Origin: Flavobacteriales bacterium
GTDB lineage: Bacteria; Bacteroidota; Bacteroidia; Flavobacteriales_D; Crocinitomicaceae
Direction: 5' to 3'
Assembly: GCA_018883325.1 (NCBI GenBank)
Contig: VEQH01000032.1
Span: forward strand, 1 to 44,081
Length of the DNA: 44,081 bases
Shown here: positions 17,497 through 27,602 of the stretch, one piece after another
Layout of the letters: each line of letters starts with the position of its first letter
Position numbering within the stretch: the stretch's first letter is position 1
The notes under the pieces: model-generated
The model's input: only the letters and a program-made list of their open reading frames with translations
The model's database searches: none
What the model was told of the DNA's origin: nothing
Position numbers and translations under genes: made by a program

Positions 17497-18345
17497 ATGC
17501 GCAATTTGATCGCCTTTTTCAAAAGGTTCCGAGTCTTTTTATTCTTCGCTTTCCTACAAATTATTGCTTTGTCAATTTATGTTAGGTATTTGTCATTTCC
17601 TAAAAGTCAGTATCTTACAACTGCTTCCTCTGTAACTGCCAAAGTATTAGAAACAGAAAATGACATCACCAAACATTTCAACCTTTCAAAGAACAATTTA
17701 GCGCTTCAAAAAGAAAACATTCGCCTTCGCAAAAAAGTTAAAGAGAGTTTGTATCGTATCGAAAGAAATTTATTAATAATCAACGATACAACTTTTAAAC
17801 AACAATACACTTACATTCCTGCAACAGTGATTAATTCTACAGTTACGCGCCGCAATAATTATTTCACACTTGATGTTGGTTGGAAACAAGGAATCAAAAG
17901 AGATATGGGAGTTTTTTCCGACAAAGGTGTAGTTGGAATTGTGCACAACACGAGCGAACATTACTGCGTTGTTAAAAGTGTTTTGACAAAAGACATCAAC
18001 ATCGACGTAATGATTGAACCTATTGGTTTATTCGGTTTGTTGAAATGGGACGGTAAAAATCCTCGCCGCGGTTCAATCACAGGAATTTCAAATGATTTGC
18101 GCATAAAAAAATGGTCAAAGGTTGTTACTCGTGGAGGAAGTGGGATTTTTCCACGCGGTTTGGCAGTTGGAAGAGTGGAGTCAATTAAAGCAATTGAGGG
18201 TGAACCTTTGTGGGATGTGGTTGTGAAATTTTCTGAGAATTACAGATCTTTGCAGCACGTTTATGTTGTCAAAAATTTAATGATTGAAGAACAAAAAGAT
18301 TTAGAAGGACAAATTCCATTAGACGAACAGGACGAAAACCAATGA
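17497..18345 (+). CDS. mreC: Rod shape-determining protein MreC
   Basis: MreC is the periplasmic scaffold that links the MreB cytoskeleton to the elongation peptidoglycan machinery. The 282 residues have an N-terminal transmembrane anchor (13-33), a helical or coiled-coil stretch at about 55-90 (KNNLALQKENIRLRKKVKE) and a beta-rich MreC domain (NYFTLDVGWKQGIKRDMGVFSDKGVVGIV, then GLFGLLKWDG and SKVVTRGGSGIFPRGLAVGRV). Its stop overlaps mreD by ATGA. Confidence 0.95.
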   Translation: MRNLIAFFKRFRVFLFFAFLQIIALSIYVRYLSFPKSQYLTTASSVTAKVLETENDITKHFNLSKNNLALQKENIRLRKKVKESLYRIERNLLIINDTTFKQQYTYIPATVINSTVTRRNNYFTLDVGWKQGIKRDMGVFSDKGVVGIVHNTSEHYCVVKSVLTKDINIDVMIEPIGLFGLLKWDGKNPRRGSITGISNDLRIKKWSKVVTRGGSGIFPRGLAVGRVESIKAIEGEPLWDVVVKFSENYRSLQHVYVVKNLMIEEQKDLEGQIPLDEQDENQ

Positions 18346-18857
18346 CAGATTTAACCAAAAATATTTTACGATTTATTCTTTTTGCCTGCACTCAAGCTTT
18401 GATATTTAATCGCTTGGAAATTGGCTTTGGTATTCATCTGATGGTGCATCCGTTGTTCATTATGTTGTTGCCATTTGAAATTGGTGTTTTTTCATTGATG
18501 ACGTTAGCGTTTATTTTAGGTGCGATCATCGATATTTTCTCAAACACCTATGGATTGTATGCTTCCTCCTTGCTGATGATGGCATTTTTCCGACCGATTA
18601 TTTTTAAATTTTTCAGTCCTCGTGAAGGCTACGACCCAATTAAAGAACCGTCACTCATTGATATGGGCGGGCGTTGGTTTGCTTTCGTTTACGGCTATTT
18701 ATTGTTAATTCATCATTTTTGGTATTTCTTAATTGAAATATTCAGAATGGATCAAATGCTATTTATTCTTCAAAAAACAATATTCAGTTTTATCTTCTCC
18801 TATTTGCTAAGCGTTTTGTTGCAAGTTTTTTTAATGAAAAAATCTAAAGCGAAGTAA
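18342..18857 (+). CDS. mreD: Rod shape-determining protein MreD
   Basis: This small integral membrane protein of the elongasome has 171 residues and five or so transmembrane segments, with little conserved sequence beyond the hydrophobic pattern. The stretch FGIHLMVHPLFIMLLPFEIGVF and the following LGAIIDIFSNTYGLYASSLL resemble Bacteroidota MreD. Identification rests on position between mreC (ATGA overlap) and PBP2 (start abuts its stop codon) plus the membrane profile. Confidence 0.88.
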   Translation: MTDLTKNILRFILFACTQALIFNRLEIGFGIHLMVHPLFIMLLPFEIGVFSLMTLAFILGAIIDIFSNTYGLYASSLLMMAFFRPIIFKFFSPREGYDPIKEPSLIDMGGRWFAFVYGYLLLIHHFWYFLIEIFRMDQMLFILQKTIFSFIFSYLLSVLLQVFLMKKSKAK

Positions 18858-20753
18858 ATGAATTTTGATGCGCGCAAGTATGTAATCATGGCTTTCATGC
18901 TCCTCGTTGGGGGAATTTATAGTATTCGCCTTTTTTACATGCAGGTAGTGGATGATACATGGACTTTACGTGCACAAGAAATCGCTGAAAAACGCAAAGA
19001 AATCACTCCACCAAGAGGTGTAATTTTTGATAGAAATGGAAAAAAAATAGTTTCCAATCGAACGTATTACAACTTAATGATGGTTGAAGCCGACATCAAA
19101 AATTTAGATACCGTTGCTTTTGCGAAACTCATTGGTTGGACAAGAGAGGAAGTGCGCAATCGTTTCTATGAAATTCGAAAAGGAGAGGGAACTTATAAAA
19201 ACCCACACACAGGAAAAACGACTTCTAATTACCAAAAAATTAGGAAATATCCATTCATTAAAGAGTTGACATTAGAGGAAATTTCACGAATTGCGCCGCA
19301 TTTGGAGAATTTTCCAGGTTTTTACGAGGAGGTTACAAGTATGCGAAATTATCCTTTTTCTAATGGAGCAAACATTCTTGGATACCTTTCCGAAGTGACA
19401 CGTGAAGAAATCGAGCAAGATCGTTTTTACAAACCGGGGAACAATATTGGTAGATCGGGAATCGAACGTTACTACGAAAAAGAACTGAGAGGCGTTAAAG
19501 GAATTAAATATGTTGTGACTTCTGCATTAAACAATGCGATTGAGTCTTATGCTGATGGAAAATATGACACGACAGCACGCCAAGCCGATCCGTTAAGATT
19601 GGGAATGGATATGTTGATTCAAGCCTATGGCGAACGATTGATGCAAAACAAAAAAGGATGTATCGTGGCAATTGAACCTGCAACAGGTGAAATTTTAGCA
19701 ATGGTTTCTGCACCTTCTTTTGACCCTAATTTATTGGTGGGAAAAAGAAACATCAGTTTGAATTATCCAAAATTAGCCACAGATAAAAATATGCCCTTGT
19801 TTCCACGTCCTTTGCAAGCGGAATATCCTCCTGGATCCATCTTTAAGTTGGTGCAATCTTTAATCGGCATGCAAGAAGGTGTAATCGATGAAAATTCAGG
19901 TTTTCCGTGTGATAAAAGTGTGGTAGGTTGCCACAATCACCCAATGGCATCGAATATTCAAGCAGCGGTTCAATATTCTTGTAATCCTTATTACTACGCT
20001 GTTATGCGCAGAATTATTCAGCAAAACGTGAAAAAAAATATGTTTGCAGATGCTGAGTTTGGACTCAATAAATGGTATGATTATATGCTTTCTTTTGGCT
20101 TAGGTAAAAGTTTAGAAGCTGATGTTTCTGGACAAAGACCCGGTGTTATTCCAAATTCAGCGTATTACGACAAATGGTACGGACACCATCGTTGGGCATT
20201 TTCTACGATTCGTTCTATTTCTATCGGTCAGGGAGAGGTGAAACTTACGCCGCTTCAAATGGCAAATATTGCAGCAATTATCGCCAATAAAGGTTGGTTT
20301 TATACGCCTCATTTTGTGAAATCTATTGGTAGAAACGGACCTCATCCGCAATACAAAGTGAAACATTACACGAAAGTTGAATCCAAATATTTTCCTCCTG
20401 TCATTGAAGGAATGCGTCGCGTGGTCAACGAGGCAGGTGGTACAGCAAGAATGGCACGTATTGACAGTATGATTGTTTGTGGTAAAACAGGAACGGTTCA
20501 AAATCCTCATGGAAAAGACCACTCTGTTTTTATTGCTTTTGCTCCTATACACAAACCAAAAATTGCTATTGCAGTATTTGTAGAAAATTCTGGTTTTGGT
20601 GGAACTTGGGCAGCACCGATTGCAAGTTTAATGATAGAAAAGTACTTGCGTAGAAAAATCAAGGATAAAGAAAAAGAGAAGCGTATTTTGGAAGCAAAAC
20701 TTTCGAATATCGAGTCTTCAGATGACGAAGAAAATCAAAATCAAGCAGATTGA
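18858..20753 (+). CDS. mrdA: Penicillin-binding protein 2 (class B transpeptidase)
   Basis: PBP2 cross-links peptidoglycan during elongation, acting with the glycosyltransferase RodA. The 631 residues show an N-terminal membrane anchor (8-27), the dimerisation and pedestal region starting TPPRGVIFDRNG, and the transpeptidase domain. The active-site motifs are SIFK with Ser327 and Lys330, SCN at 374-376, and KTG with Lys543. The C-terminus is a charged tail. It starts right at the mreD stop, and its own stop overlaps the rodA start (TTGA). Confidence 0.96.
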   Translation: MNFDARKYVIMAFMLLVGGIYSIRLFYMQVVDDTWTLRAQEIAEKRKEITPPRGVIFDRNGKKIVSNRTYYNLMMVEADIKNLDTVAFAKLIGWTREEVRNRFYEIRKGEGTYKNPHTGKTTSNYQKIRKYPFIKELTLEEISRIAPHLENFPGFYEEVTSMRNYPFSNGANILGYLSEVTREEIEQDRFYKPGNNIGRSGIERYYEKELRGVKGIKYVVTSALNNAIESYADGKYDTTARQADPLRLGMDMLIQAYGERLMQNKKGCIVAIEPATGEILAMVSAPSFDPNLLVGKRNISLNYPKLATDKNMPLFPRPLQAEYPPGSIFKLVQSLIGMQEGVIDENSGFPCDKSVVGCHNHPMASNIQAAVQYSCNPYYYAVMRRIIQQNVKKNMFADAEFGLNKWYDYMLSFGLGKSLEADVSGQRPGVIPNSAYYDKWYGHHRWAFSTIRSISIGQGEVKLTPLQMANIAAIIANKGWFYTPHFVKSIGRNGPHPQYKVKHYTKVESKYFPPVIEGMRRVVNEAGGTARMARIDSMIVCGKTGTVQNPHGKDHSVFIAFAPIHKPKIAIAVFVENSGFGGTWAAPIASLMIEKYLRRKIKDKEKEKRILEAKLSNIESSDDEENQNQAD

Positions 20754-22144
20754 GAAAGAACGATTCAATAATAGCACAACTTGATTGGCCTTTGTTCATC
20801 ACCTATATGTTGATGTTGATATTTGGTATTGCAACCGTTTATTCAGTTGCCTTCAATCCTGAGCATCCCAATATTTTTGACTTTGAAGAAAAGTACGGCA
20901 AGCAAATTTTATGGCTTTGTGTTTCATTATTTTTAGGCTTATTGGTCTTTTTGATCGATTCAGATATTTATCGAAAGTTTGCTTTTCCCATCTATCTTTT
21001 TGTGCTTTCGCTCTTGGTCTTGGTGCTTTTCATGCCTCCTATAAACGGTGCGCGCGCTTGGATTGGCGTTGGATCGATGGGTATTCAACCGGCCGAATTT
21101 GGAAAAATTGCCGTTTCATTATTGCTTGCTAAATACATCAGTGAGCTCAGTGTGAAACAGCAAACGATTGGAAATGTCGTGGGTGCAGCAATGATTTTAT
21201 TAGTGCCAATGGTATTGATTTTACTGCAACCTGATGCGGGTTCTTTCGTGGTTTTTACTTCCTTTTTGTTCGTAATGTACCGCGAAGGTTTAACATTTGA
21301 TCCAATTATTTTGGCGATTATTAATTCATTTCCCGGTGTGAAAATGAAATACACATGGGTTGGAAGTCACTTTATTCCCATTCTTTTTGTTGCCGTATTT
21401 CTTAGTGTTATCACTTTGTTACTTAGCTCGGTTGAAATTGATTTCTTTTTTCTTCCATTCAAGGTTTCTGGTGCGATGGGAGTAATTGTAACCCTGATAT
21501 TATTTGCAATTGTTGCCCTTTTAATCATTCGCCAATTTGGAACAAAAAGAGATCGCTCGCGCGGAACATTAATCATTGTTTTGGGTTTAATTTTAGGAGG
21601 TGGACTTTCCTTCGGTGTTGGCGCTGGTTTTAACAGTCTAGCGCCACATCAAAAAGTTCGAATTGAATTATTTTTAGGTTTAAAAGAAGATCCAAACGGT
21701 GAAGATTACAACAGAAATCGAGCAATGGCAGCTGTTGGTTCTGGTGGTTTAACAGGAAAAGGCTACAACAAAGCATCTGTTTCAAGTGTAGAAAGTAACC
21801 ATGTTCCGGAGTCGGAAACAGACTTTATCTTCTGTCCTTTTGCAGAAGAATGGGGATTTTTAGGAACGATCGTTTTAATTTTCATGTACATGTTTATGTT
21901 GATTCGAATCATCGTCATTGCTGAACGGCAAAGAGCTGCATTTAATCGTATTTACGCCTATTGTGTCGCCATGATTTTGTTCTACCATTTCGCAATCAAC
22001 ATCGGAATGAACATCGGATTTGCACCTGTAATTGGTATTCCGTTGCCTTTCTTTAGCTACGGAGGATCGTCGATGATGTCCTTCTCAATGATGATGTTTA
22101 TCTTGCTAAAATTGGATAGTCAACGCAAAGATGTTTTGAGGTAA
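20750..22144 (+). CDS. rodA: Peptidoglycan glycosyltransferase RodA
   Basis: RodA is the SEDS-family enzyme that polymerises lipid II in the elongasome, with PBP2 as partner. The 464 residues have about ten transmembrane helices. Signature stretches are NGARAWIGVGSMGIQPAEFGKIA, the LVLILLQPDAGSFVVF loop, NHVPESETDFIFCPFAEEWGF, and the C-terminal GIPLPFFSYGGSSMMSF. The start is TTG at 20750, in a TTGA overlap with the PBP2 stop; no ATG lies before the first membrane helix. The loop near 240-275 is longer than in proteobacterial RodA. Confidence 0.95.
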   Translation: MRKNDSIIAQLDWPLFITYMLMLIFGIATVYSVAFNPEHPNIFDFEEKYGKQILWLCVSLFLGLLVFLIDSDIYRKFAFPIYLFVLSLLVLVLFMPPINGARAWIGVGSMGIQPAEFGKIAVSLLLAKYISELSVKQQTIGNVVGAAMILLVPMVLILLQPDAGSFVVFTSFLFVMYREGLTFDPIILAIINSFPGVKMKYTWVGSHFIPILFVAVFLSVITLLLSSVEIDFFFLPFKVSGAMGVIVTLILFAIVALLIIRQFGTKRDRSRGTLIIVLGLILGGGLSFGVGAGFNSLAPHQKVRIELFLGLKEDPNGEDYNRNRAMAAVGSGGLTGKGYNKASVSSVESNHVPESETDFIFCPFAEEWGFLGTIVLIFMYMFMLIRIIVIAERQRAAFNRIYAYCVAMILFYHFAINIGMNIGFAPVIGIPLPFFSYGGSSMMSFSMMMFILLKLDSQRKDVLR

Positions 22145-22285
22145 AATCAGTAAAAAAACAACTGTTTGTAGTAGAATATTTACTAATTTAAATACTGCTT
22201 TTCGATAGAATAAAGTTCTTAACTTAGCCTCCAATTTTATACCCTTAAACAAGAAGTATTTTAAATAGATTAAGCATCTTTTTTT

Positions 22286-24817
22286 ATGAATGATAAAAAT
22301 AAAAAAACCTCCACACAAAAAAACGTAACTTCTTTATCTCCAGAGGAAAACAAAAAGTTCACCATCTATTTTTGGATTCTTTCGTTGTTTCCTTTCTTGC
22401 TTGTTTCAAGTTTGTTTTTGTTTCAATCAGAAGATGATTTACCGCCTGTTGAGTTATTAGACAATCCACCCGAAATTCAAGCTTCGTTGATTATCGCTAA
22501 GAAAAGCGAAAAAGAAGACACGGTTATTGGTCGTTTTTGGTTAGTAAACCGTACAAGTGTAAAATACCGTCAAATTTCACCATTCGTAATTGATGCTTTG
22601 ATTTCAACAGAAGATGAGCGTTTTATGAGCCATTCAGGAATTGACTTCAAAGGTTTGGCGCGTTCCATTTTTAGTTTAGGTTCAAAAGGTGGTGCATCAA
22701 CAATCCCACAACAGCTAGCGAAATTGTTATTCACCTTGCAAAAACGTCAAGAAGAAGAAATTGCGCGAGCTAAAGGTGAAACGCTTGCTGCAAGAGTGGG
22801 TGGATTTTTCGGAAAATTTAGACGAATCAACGAAAAAGTTCAAGAAAACATCATTGCAAAACGTTTGGAAGAGCGTTATACAAAAGAGGAAATTATTACC
22901 ATGTACTTGAATCAATTTGATTTCTTGTACAATGCGGTTGGAATTGAAAATGCAGCGCGTGTTTATTTCAATAAAGCACCAATCAATTTAACGAAAGCAG
23001 AAGCTGCCATGCTTGTTGGAATGTGTAAAAATCCTGATTTATACAATCCATATTCTTATCAAGTTGATAATTACAGAAGAAAAATAGCAAACAACAAAGG
23101 AATTCCAACTAGTCAAGTTTCACAAGCGGAAATAGACGAACGCAGATCAAAAGATTCATTGCGAGCAGTTGAACGAAGAAACCAAGTTTTGTATCAATGG
23201 CTTAAAAACAGTGAAGACGAAAACGATGCATTACGCACTAAAATTACGCGTGAAGAGTTTGATAAATTGAAAGTCACTCCAGTTGCAACTAACTTCAAGT
23301 CACTCGACCACAAAGAAGGAATGGCACCTTATTTCAGAGAATCAATGCGCAATGAAGTAACAGAAATTCTATCTGAAAAAAATGATGATGGAACTTTGAA
23401 ATACCTCAAAGAAGATGGAACGCCTTACAACATCTACCGCGATGGGTTGAAAATTTACACAACACTTAATCCAACTTTACAACGCCATGCTGAATATGCG
23501 GTTGAACGCCACATCAAAGAAGATATGCAACCAGCATTTGATCAGAATAATAAATCTTTGAAAAATTATCCTTTTGCAAATTCTGTGAGCCCGCAAATGA
23601 TTGAAAAAATCATGGACAATGCTAGACGTTCAACAGAGCGTTATCGCAAATTAGTGGAAGCTGGTGCAAGTGCAGATGATATCAAAAGAAGTTTTGAAAC
23701 GCCTTGTGCTATGCGTGTTTTTTCTTGGAGAGGTGAACGTGACACAACAATGACTCCGAACGATTCAATTCGCTACTACAAAGCATTTTTACACGCAGGT
23801 TTAGTTTCAATTGATCCACAAACAGGTTTCGTGAAAGCTTGGGTGGGTGGTGTTAATTTCAAACATTTCTCCTACGACCACGTGCGACTAGGGAAACGTC
23901 AGGTTGGTTCAACCATCAAACCTTTTGTGTATGCAACTGCATTGTCAATGAAAGTAGCTTCTCCTTGTATGACTTTCACACCAGAACAATGCGCTGTTAT
24001 TGTTGAAAATGAAGATGGTTCTGAGAAAAGTCGCTACACGCCTGCGGGTGAACCAGCAAAAAATGTAAAAGATGGTTTAGCACTTTCTTCCAATCCAACA
24101 ACAGCTGCGGTTATGCAAACAATGGGCTCATTCAACAGCTATCGCAAAAAAGGAGGACCTTACGAAGTAGAAAAATTCTTGAAAAAAGTGGAAATCAAAT
24201 TAAATCCAAACGATGTTGTTCCTTCAATGGCACTTGGTGTTATGGATTTATCGCTTTTCGAAATGGTGGCTGCACAATGTATTTTTGCGAACAACGGTTA
24301 TTATGTTCGTCCAACAACAATTGAGCGCATCACCGATAGAAATGGTAAGGTGATTTACAGTTCGGATACAAAAATATTCCGCGATCAGGCATTAAATTCT
24401 ACCGTTGCTTACGAAGTGTTGAAAATGATGAAAGGTGGTGTAGCTTACGGTACAGGTTGGAGTTTGAGAAGTGGCAGACCTTGGGGTGGAATCACGGCGC
24501 CAACAGCAGGAAAAACTGGAACAACACAAGGAAATTCAGATGCTTGGTTTATGGGCTTAACTCCAAAATTAGTAACTGGTGTTTGGGTTGGAGCAGAAGA
24601 TCGCGTGGTGCGTTTCCGAAGTACAGCTATGGGACAAGGAGCACGAGCAGCTTTGCCAATTTATGGATATTATATGCAAAGAGCTTATCGGGATAAAATT
24701 TTCAGCACTTATGAAGATTTTAGGCAGCCACAAGATTACGACCCAATGATGTTTGATTGCTCCGAGACAACGGTTGCACCTCCAACAAGTGAAATAGAAA
24801 TACCTTTTGAATTTTAG
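22286..24817 (+). CDS. Class A penicillin-binding protein (PBP1A type)
   Basis: This bifunctional wall synthase makes glycan strands and cross-links them. The 843 residues contain a membrane anchor (about 27-49), a GT51 glycosyltransferase domain (catalytic Glu109 in [39 protein letters not shown]) and a transpeptidase domain. The latter has STIK with Ser542 and Lys545, SSN, and [15 protein letters not shown]. It is separated from rodA by 141 bp, so it may have its own promoter. The scoA-like gene begins 5 bp after its stop, so the two are probably cotranscribed. Confidence 0.95.
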   Translation: MNDKNKKTSTQKNVTSLSPEENKKFTIYFWILSLFPFLLVSSLFLFQSEDDLPPVELLDNPPEIQASLIIAKKSEKEDTVIGRFWLVNRTSVKYRQISPFVIDALISTEDERFMSHSGIDFKGLARSIFSLGSKGGASTIPQQLAKLLFTLQKRQEEEIARAKGETLAARVGGFFGKFRRINEKVQENIIAKRLEERYTKEEIITMYLNQFDFLYNAVGIENAARVYFNKAPINLTKAEAAMLVGMCKNPDLYNPYSYQVDNYRRKIANNKGIPTSQVSQAEIDERRSKDSLRAVERRNQVLYQWLKNSEDENDALRTKITREEFDKLKVTPVATNFKSLDHKEGMAPYFRESMRNEVTEILSEKNDDGTLKYLKEDGTPYNIYRDGLKIYTTLNPTLQRHAEYAVERHIKEDMQPAFDQNNKSLKNYPFANSVSPQMIEKIMDNARRSTERYRKLVEAGASADDIKRSFETPCAMRVFSWRGERDTTMTPNDSIRYYKAFLHAGLVSIDPQTGFVKAWVGGVNFKHFSYDHVRLGKRQVGSTIKPFVYATALSMKVASPCMTFTPEQCAVIVENEDGSEKSRYTPAGEPAKNVKDGLALSSNPTTAAVMQTMGSFNSYRKKGGPYEVEKFLKKVEIKLNPNDVVPSMALGVMDLSLFEMVAAQCIFANNGYYVRPTTIERITDRNGKVIYSSDTKIFRDQALNSTVAYEVLKMMKGGVAYGTGWSLRSGRPWGGITAPTAGKTGTTQGNSDAWFMGLTPKLVTGVWVGAEDRVVRFRSTAMGQGARAALPIYGYYMQRAYRDKIFSTYEDFRQPQDYDPMMFDCSETTVAPPTSEIEIPFEF

Positions 24818-24822
24818 AAAAT

Positions 24823-25518
24823 ATGAATAAAGTAGTAAAAAACGTAGAAGAAGCCTTAGTTGGTATCGAAGACAGAATGACTTTGATGATTGGAGGTTTT
24901 GGATTGTGTGGCATTCCAGAAAATTCAATTGCTGAATTGGTAAAAAAAGGAACTAAAAATCTAACGTGCATCAGCAACAACGCTGGAGTAGATGATTTCG
25001 GTTTAGGTCTATTGTTACAAACAAAGCAAATCAAAAAAATGATTTCGAGTTACGTAGGCGAAAACGATGAATTCGAACGTCAGATGCTTTCAGGTGAATT
25101 GGAAGTAGATTTGATTCCACAAGGAAGTTTGGCTGAAAGATGCCGCGCTGGAGGTGCTGGAATTCCTGCGTTTTTCACACCTGCTGGTTATGGAACTGAA
25201 GTAGCTGAAGGAAAAGAAGTGAGAATTTACAACGGTAAACCACACATTTTAGAAGAAGCATTGACAGCTGATTTTGCAATCGTGAAAGCGTGGAAAGGTG
25301 ACACTGAAGGAAATTTGGTTTTCAAAGCAACAGCAATGAACTTCAATCCGATGATGGCTATGGCAGGAAAAATTACTATCGCTGAGGTAGAAGAACTTGT
25401 TCCAGCTGGACAACTAGACCCCAATCACATTCACACACCAGGAATTTTCGTGCAACGCATTTTCCAAGGCGAGAAGTTTGAGAAAAGAATTGAGCAGAGA
25501 ACGGTAAGGAAAAGATAA
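24823..25518 (+). CDS. scoA: 3-oxoacid CoA-transferase subunit A
   Basis: This is one of two subunits that move CoA from succinyl-CoA to acetoacetate or a similar 3-oxo acid. The 231 residues cover the whole CoA-transferase family I alpha fold: the glycine-rich start [31 protein letters not shown], the [22 protein letters not shown] loop, and the ending [13 protein letters not shown]. The subunit B gene normally follows directly; here 619 bp with a minisatellite and an unrelated gene intervene. Cotranscription with the PBP gene upstream is likely. Substrate is inferred from the family. Confidence 0.93.
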   Translation: MNKVVKNVEEALVGIEDRMTLMIGGFGLCGIPENSIAELVKKGTKNLTCISNNAGVDDFGLGLLLQTKQIKKMISSYVGENDEFERQMLSGELEVDLIPQGSLAERCRAGGAGIPAFFTPAGYGTEVAEGKEVRIYNGKPHILEEALTADFAIVKAWKGDTEGNLVFKATAMNFNPMMAMAGKITIAEVEELVPAGQLDPNHIHTPGIFVQRIFQGEKFEKRIEQRTVRKR

Positions 25519-25524
25519 TTTAAA

Positions 25525-25681
25525 GAGGAGGGAATGAGGGAATGAGTCAAGGAGAGAATGAGTTAAGGAGGGAATGAGGGAATGAGGGAATGAGGGAATG
25601 AGTCAAGGAGGGAATGAGAGAATGAGTTAAGGAGGGAATGAGAGAAGGAGAGAATGAGTCAAGGAGAGAATGAGGGAAAGA
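25525..25681. repeat. Purine-rich minisatellite
   Basis: About 157 bp of loosely repeated words (ggaatgag, gagggaatga, gagtcaaggagaga, gagttaagga) with no C except in the word tcaa. The units are of mixed length and are not separated by unique spacers. It lies between the CoA-transferase subunit A gene and the four-helix-bundle gene. Arrays of this sort expand by slippage. Confidence 0.85.
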
Positions 25682-25700
25682 ATAATAAATTTTTGATGGA

Positions 25701-26075
25701 ATGAAAAAACATAACTTTAGAGAAATTAAAATTTGGCAGGAAGCGTTGGTTCTTGTGAAAGAAGTTTATGCGTTTACATCGAATCTACCAAAAGAAGAAA
25801 AATATGGTATTACCTCTCAAATTAATCGTTCAGCTGTATCAATCCCATCAAATATTGCAGAAGGTTCAGGAAGAACTTCGAATAAGGAGTTTATAAGATT
25901 TCTTGAAATTGCAATATCTTCGAGTTACGAATTAGAAACTCAACTCATTTTATCGGAACAAATTTTAATCTATCTACTAAAGAAATTATTGAAAATTTAC
26001 ACTCGCTTCAAAATAGAATCGGTGGATTTATGCGTCAAATTAAAGAAAGAATTGACAGCGATAATTAAATTTTAA
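25701..26075 (+). pseudogene. Four-helix-bundle (23S rRNA intervening-sequence type) protein, C-terminal frameshift
   Basis: The first 88 or so residues match the family: FREIKIWQEALVLVKEVYAFTSNLP, YGITSQINRSAVSIPSNIAEGSGR, then FIRFLEIAISSSYELETQL. Members occur inside 23S rRNA intervening sequences and widely as stand-alone genes, and relatives assist diversity-generating retroelements. After residue 88 the frame goes wrong. Adding one T to the TTTT run at 25963-25966 restores a proper last helix (NLSTKEIIENLHSLQNRIGG, ending at 26068). The gene is therefore a fresh pseudogene or carries an assembly error. It breaks the CoA-transferase pair and probably arrived as a mobile cassette. Confidence 0.85.
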
Positions 26076-26137
26076 AAAGTCCTACTCTCATTAAATCCTT
26101 TAATCTAAAAGACTTTCAATCAAAAAATAAAATTAAC

Positions 26138-26791
26138 ATGTTAGACAAAACAGGAATAGCAAAACGCATCGCTCAAGAACTACAAGATGGGTGGTATGTA
26201 AATTTAGGAATCGGAATTCCAACTTTGGTTGCCAACTATATTCCAGAAGGAATTGAGGTAGAATTTCAATCGGAAAATGGCGTGCTCGGAATGGGTCCAT
26301 TTCCTTTTGAAGGCGAAGAAGATGCCGATTTAATCAACGCAGGAAAACAAACGATTACAGTGCGCGAAGGTGCTTCATTTTTTGACTCTGCAACATCTTT
26401 CGCAATGATTCGTGGGCAACATGTGCAGTTAACCGTATTAGGCGCAATGGAAGTTTCTCAAAATGGAGACATTGCCAACTGGAAAATTCCAGGGAAAATG
26501 GTTAAAGGTATGGGTGGCGCAATGGATTTAGTTGCTTCTGCTGATAACATTATCGTTGCAATGATGCACAGCAATAAAGCCGGAGAATCAAAAATTCTAA
26601 AAGAATGTACTTTGCCATTGACTGGTGTTGGTTGTGTGAAAAAAGTGGTGACAGAATTGGCTGTGTTGGAGATAAAAGACGGGAAATTTCATTTGATCGA
26701 ACGTGCACCTGGTGTTAGTGTGGAAGAAATTATTGCCAAAACTGAAGGCGATTTAGTTGTTCCAGAGTTTGTACCTGAAATGCAATTATAA
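26138..26791 (+). CDS. scoB: 3-oxoacid CoA-transferase subunit B
   Basis: The partner of the gene at 24823. The 217 residues carry the catalytic Glu46 in the typical FQSENGVLGMGP motif, the start GWYVNLGIGIPTLVANYIPEG, and the later GKMVKGMGGAMDLV. In the reaction a glutamyl-CoA thioester forms at Glu46. The gene is intact in spite of the intervening cassette. Whether it still shares a transcript with subunit A depends on read-through of about 620 bp; no terminator or new TAnnTTTG box is evident just upstream. Confidence 0.94.
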   Translation: MLDKTGIAKRIAQELQDGWYVNLGIGIPTLVANYIPEGIEVEFQSENGVLGMGPFPFEGEEDADLINAGKQTITVREGASFFDSATSFAMIRGQHVQLTVLGAMEVSQNGDIANWKIPGKMVKGMGGAMDLVASADNIIVAMMHSNKAGESKILKECTLPLTGVGCVKKVVTELAVLEIKDGKFHLIERAPGVSVEEIIAKTEGDLVVPEFVPEMQL

Positions 26792-26792
26792 C

Positions 26793-27602
26793 TTGACTCG
26801 TTTAGCTCCAAAATTCCAAACTGCACTTCTAGCTGCTGTTGAAGCGTCGCATAAAATCATGGATGTTTACAACCATGAATTTGAAGCAATCATCAAAGAA
26901 GATGGTTCACCTTTAACGAAGGCGGATTTAGCTTCTACGAAAATTATTCATCGTCATTTAGATCCTTTGGGAATTCCAATTACTGGTGAAGAAACGGATA
27001 AAATAGATTTTTCGATTCGTCAAAATTGGACAGAATGTTGGTGTGTTGACCCGCTTGATGGCACGAAAGAATTCATCAGTAAAAATGGAGAATTTGCCGT
27101 AAACATTGCTTTAATTGAAAAGGGAGTGCCAACTTTTGGCTTGATTGCTTCACCCGTAAACGAAGAAATTATTTTCGGCTCCAAAGAATTTGGGGTATTT
27201 ATTTCCAGTTTTGAGAACATTGAAAAAGCAAGTAATTGGGTAAAAATCAATATTCCTGAAAAAGTAAATTCACCAATCATTTTAACAGCTTCAAGAAGTC
27301 ACGGTTCTGGATCGATGGATGGATTTATCGCAGAATTAAAACGAATTTCACCAGAATTTGAGCAAAAGTCAAAAGGATCATCTTTAAAATTTTTCGATTT
27401 AGCAAAAGGTGAAGTGGATGTTTACGCTCGATTTGCGCCAACAATGGAATGGGATATTGCTTCCGGTCAGGCAATTCTTGAAGCATTAGGAGGTTCGGTT
27501 ATCAACGTTGAAACAGGTTTGCCTTTAAGCTACAATAAAGAAAATTTGTTGAACCCATTTTTTATAGCGAAAACAAAACCTTTACAAGCTCTTTTGCCAT
27601 GA
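26793..27602 (+). CDS. cysQ: 3'(2'),5'-bisphosphate nucleotidase CysQ
   Basis: CysQ hydrolyses 3'-phosphoadenosine 5'-phosphate, a by-product of sulfate activation, to AMP. It belongs to the inositol-monophosphatase family, where metal is bound by Glu in GEETDK and the DPLDGTKEF motif, and by the later Asp in TMEWDIASGQAILEALGG. I prefer the TTG at 26793, 1 bp after the scoB stop, which gives 270 residues starting TRLAPKFQTALLAA. The frame is open 36 bp further up inside scoB, but that lead lacks family sequence. Its stop overlaps the next gene by ATGA. Confidence 0.93.
   Translation: MTRLAPKFQTALLAAVEASHKIMDVYNHEFEAIIKEDGSPLTKADLASTKIIHRHLDPLGIPITGEETDKIDFSIRQNWTECWCVDPLDGTKEFISKNGEFAVNIALIEKGVPTFGLIASPVNEEIIFGSKEFGVFISSFENIEKASNWVKINIPEKVNSPIILTASRSHGSGSMDGFIAELKRISPEFEQKSKGSSLKFFDLAKGEVDVYARFAPTMEWDIASGQAILEALGGSVINVETGLPLSYNKENLLNPFFIAKTKPLQALLP

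Noticed and set aside
20157-20552. 131-residue minus-strand open frame within PBP2
   Set aside because: It is a shadow of the PBP2 transpeptidase domain, whose motifs are all present on the plus strand.
24569-25034. Two minus-strand open frames over the end of the class A PBP and the start of scoA
   Set aside because: Both lie antisense to well-recognised genes and show no family features.
25525-25681. CRISPR array
   Set aside because: The units are short, purine-rich and of mixed length, with no spacers of constant size and no cas genes nearby.
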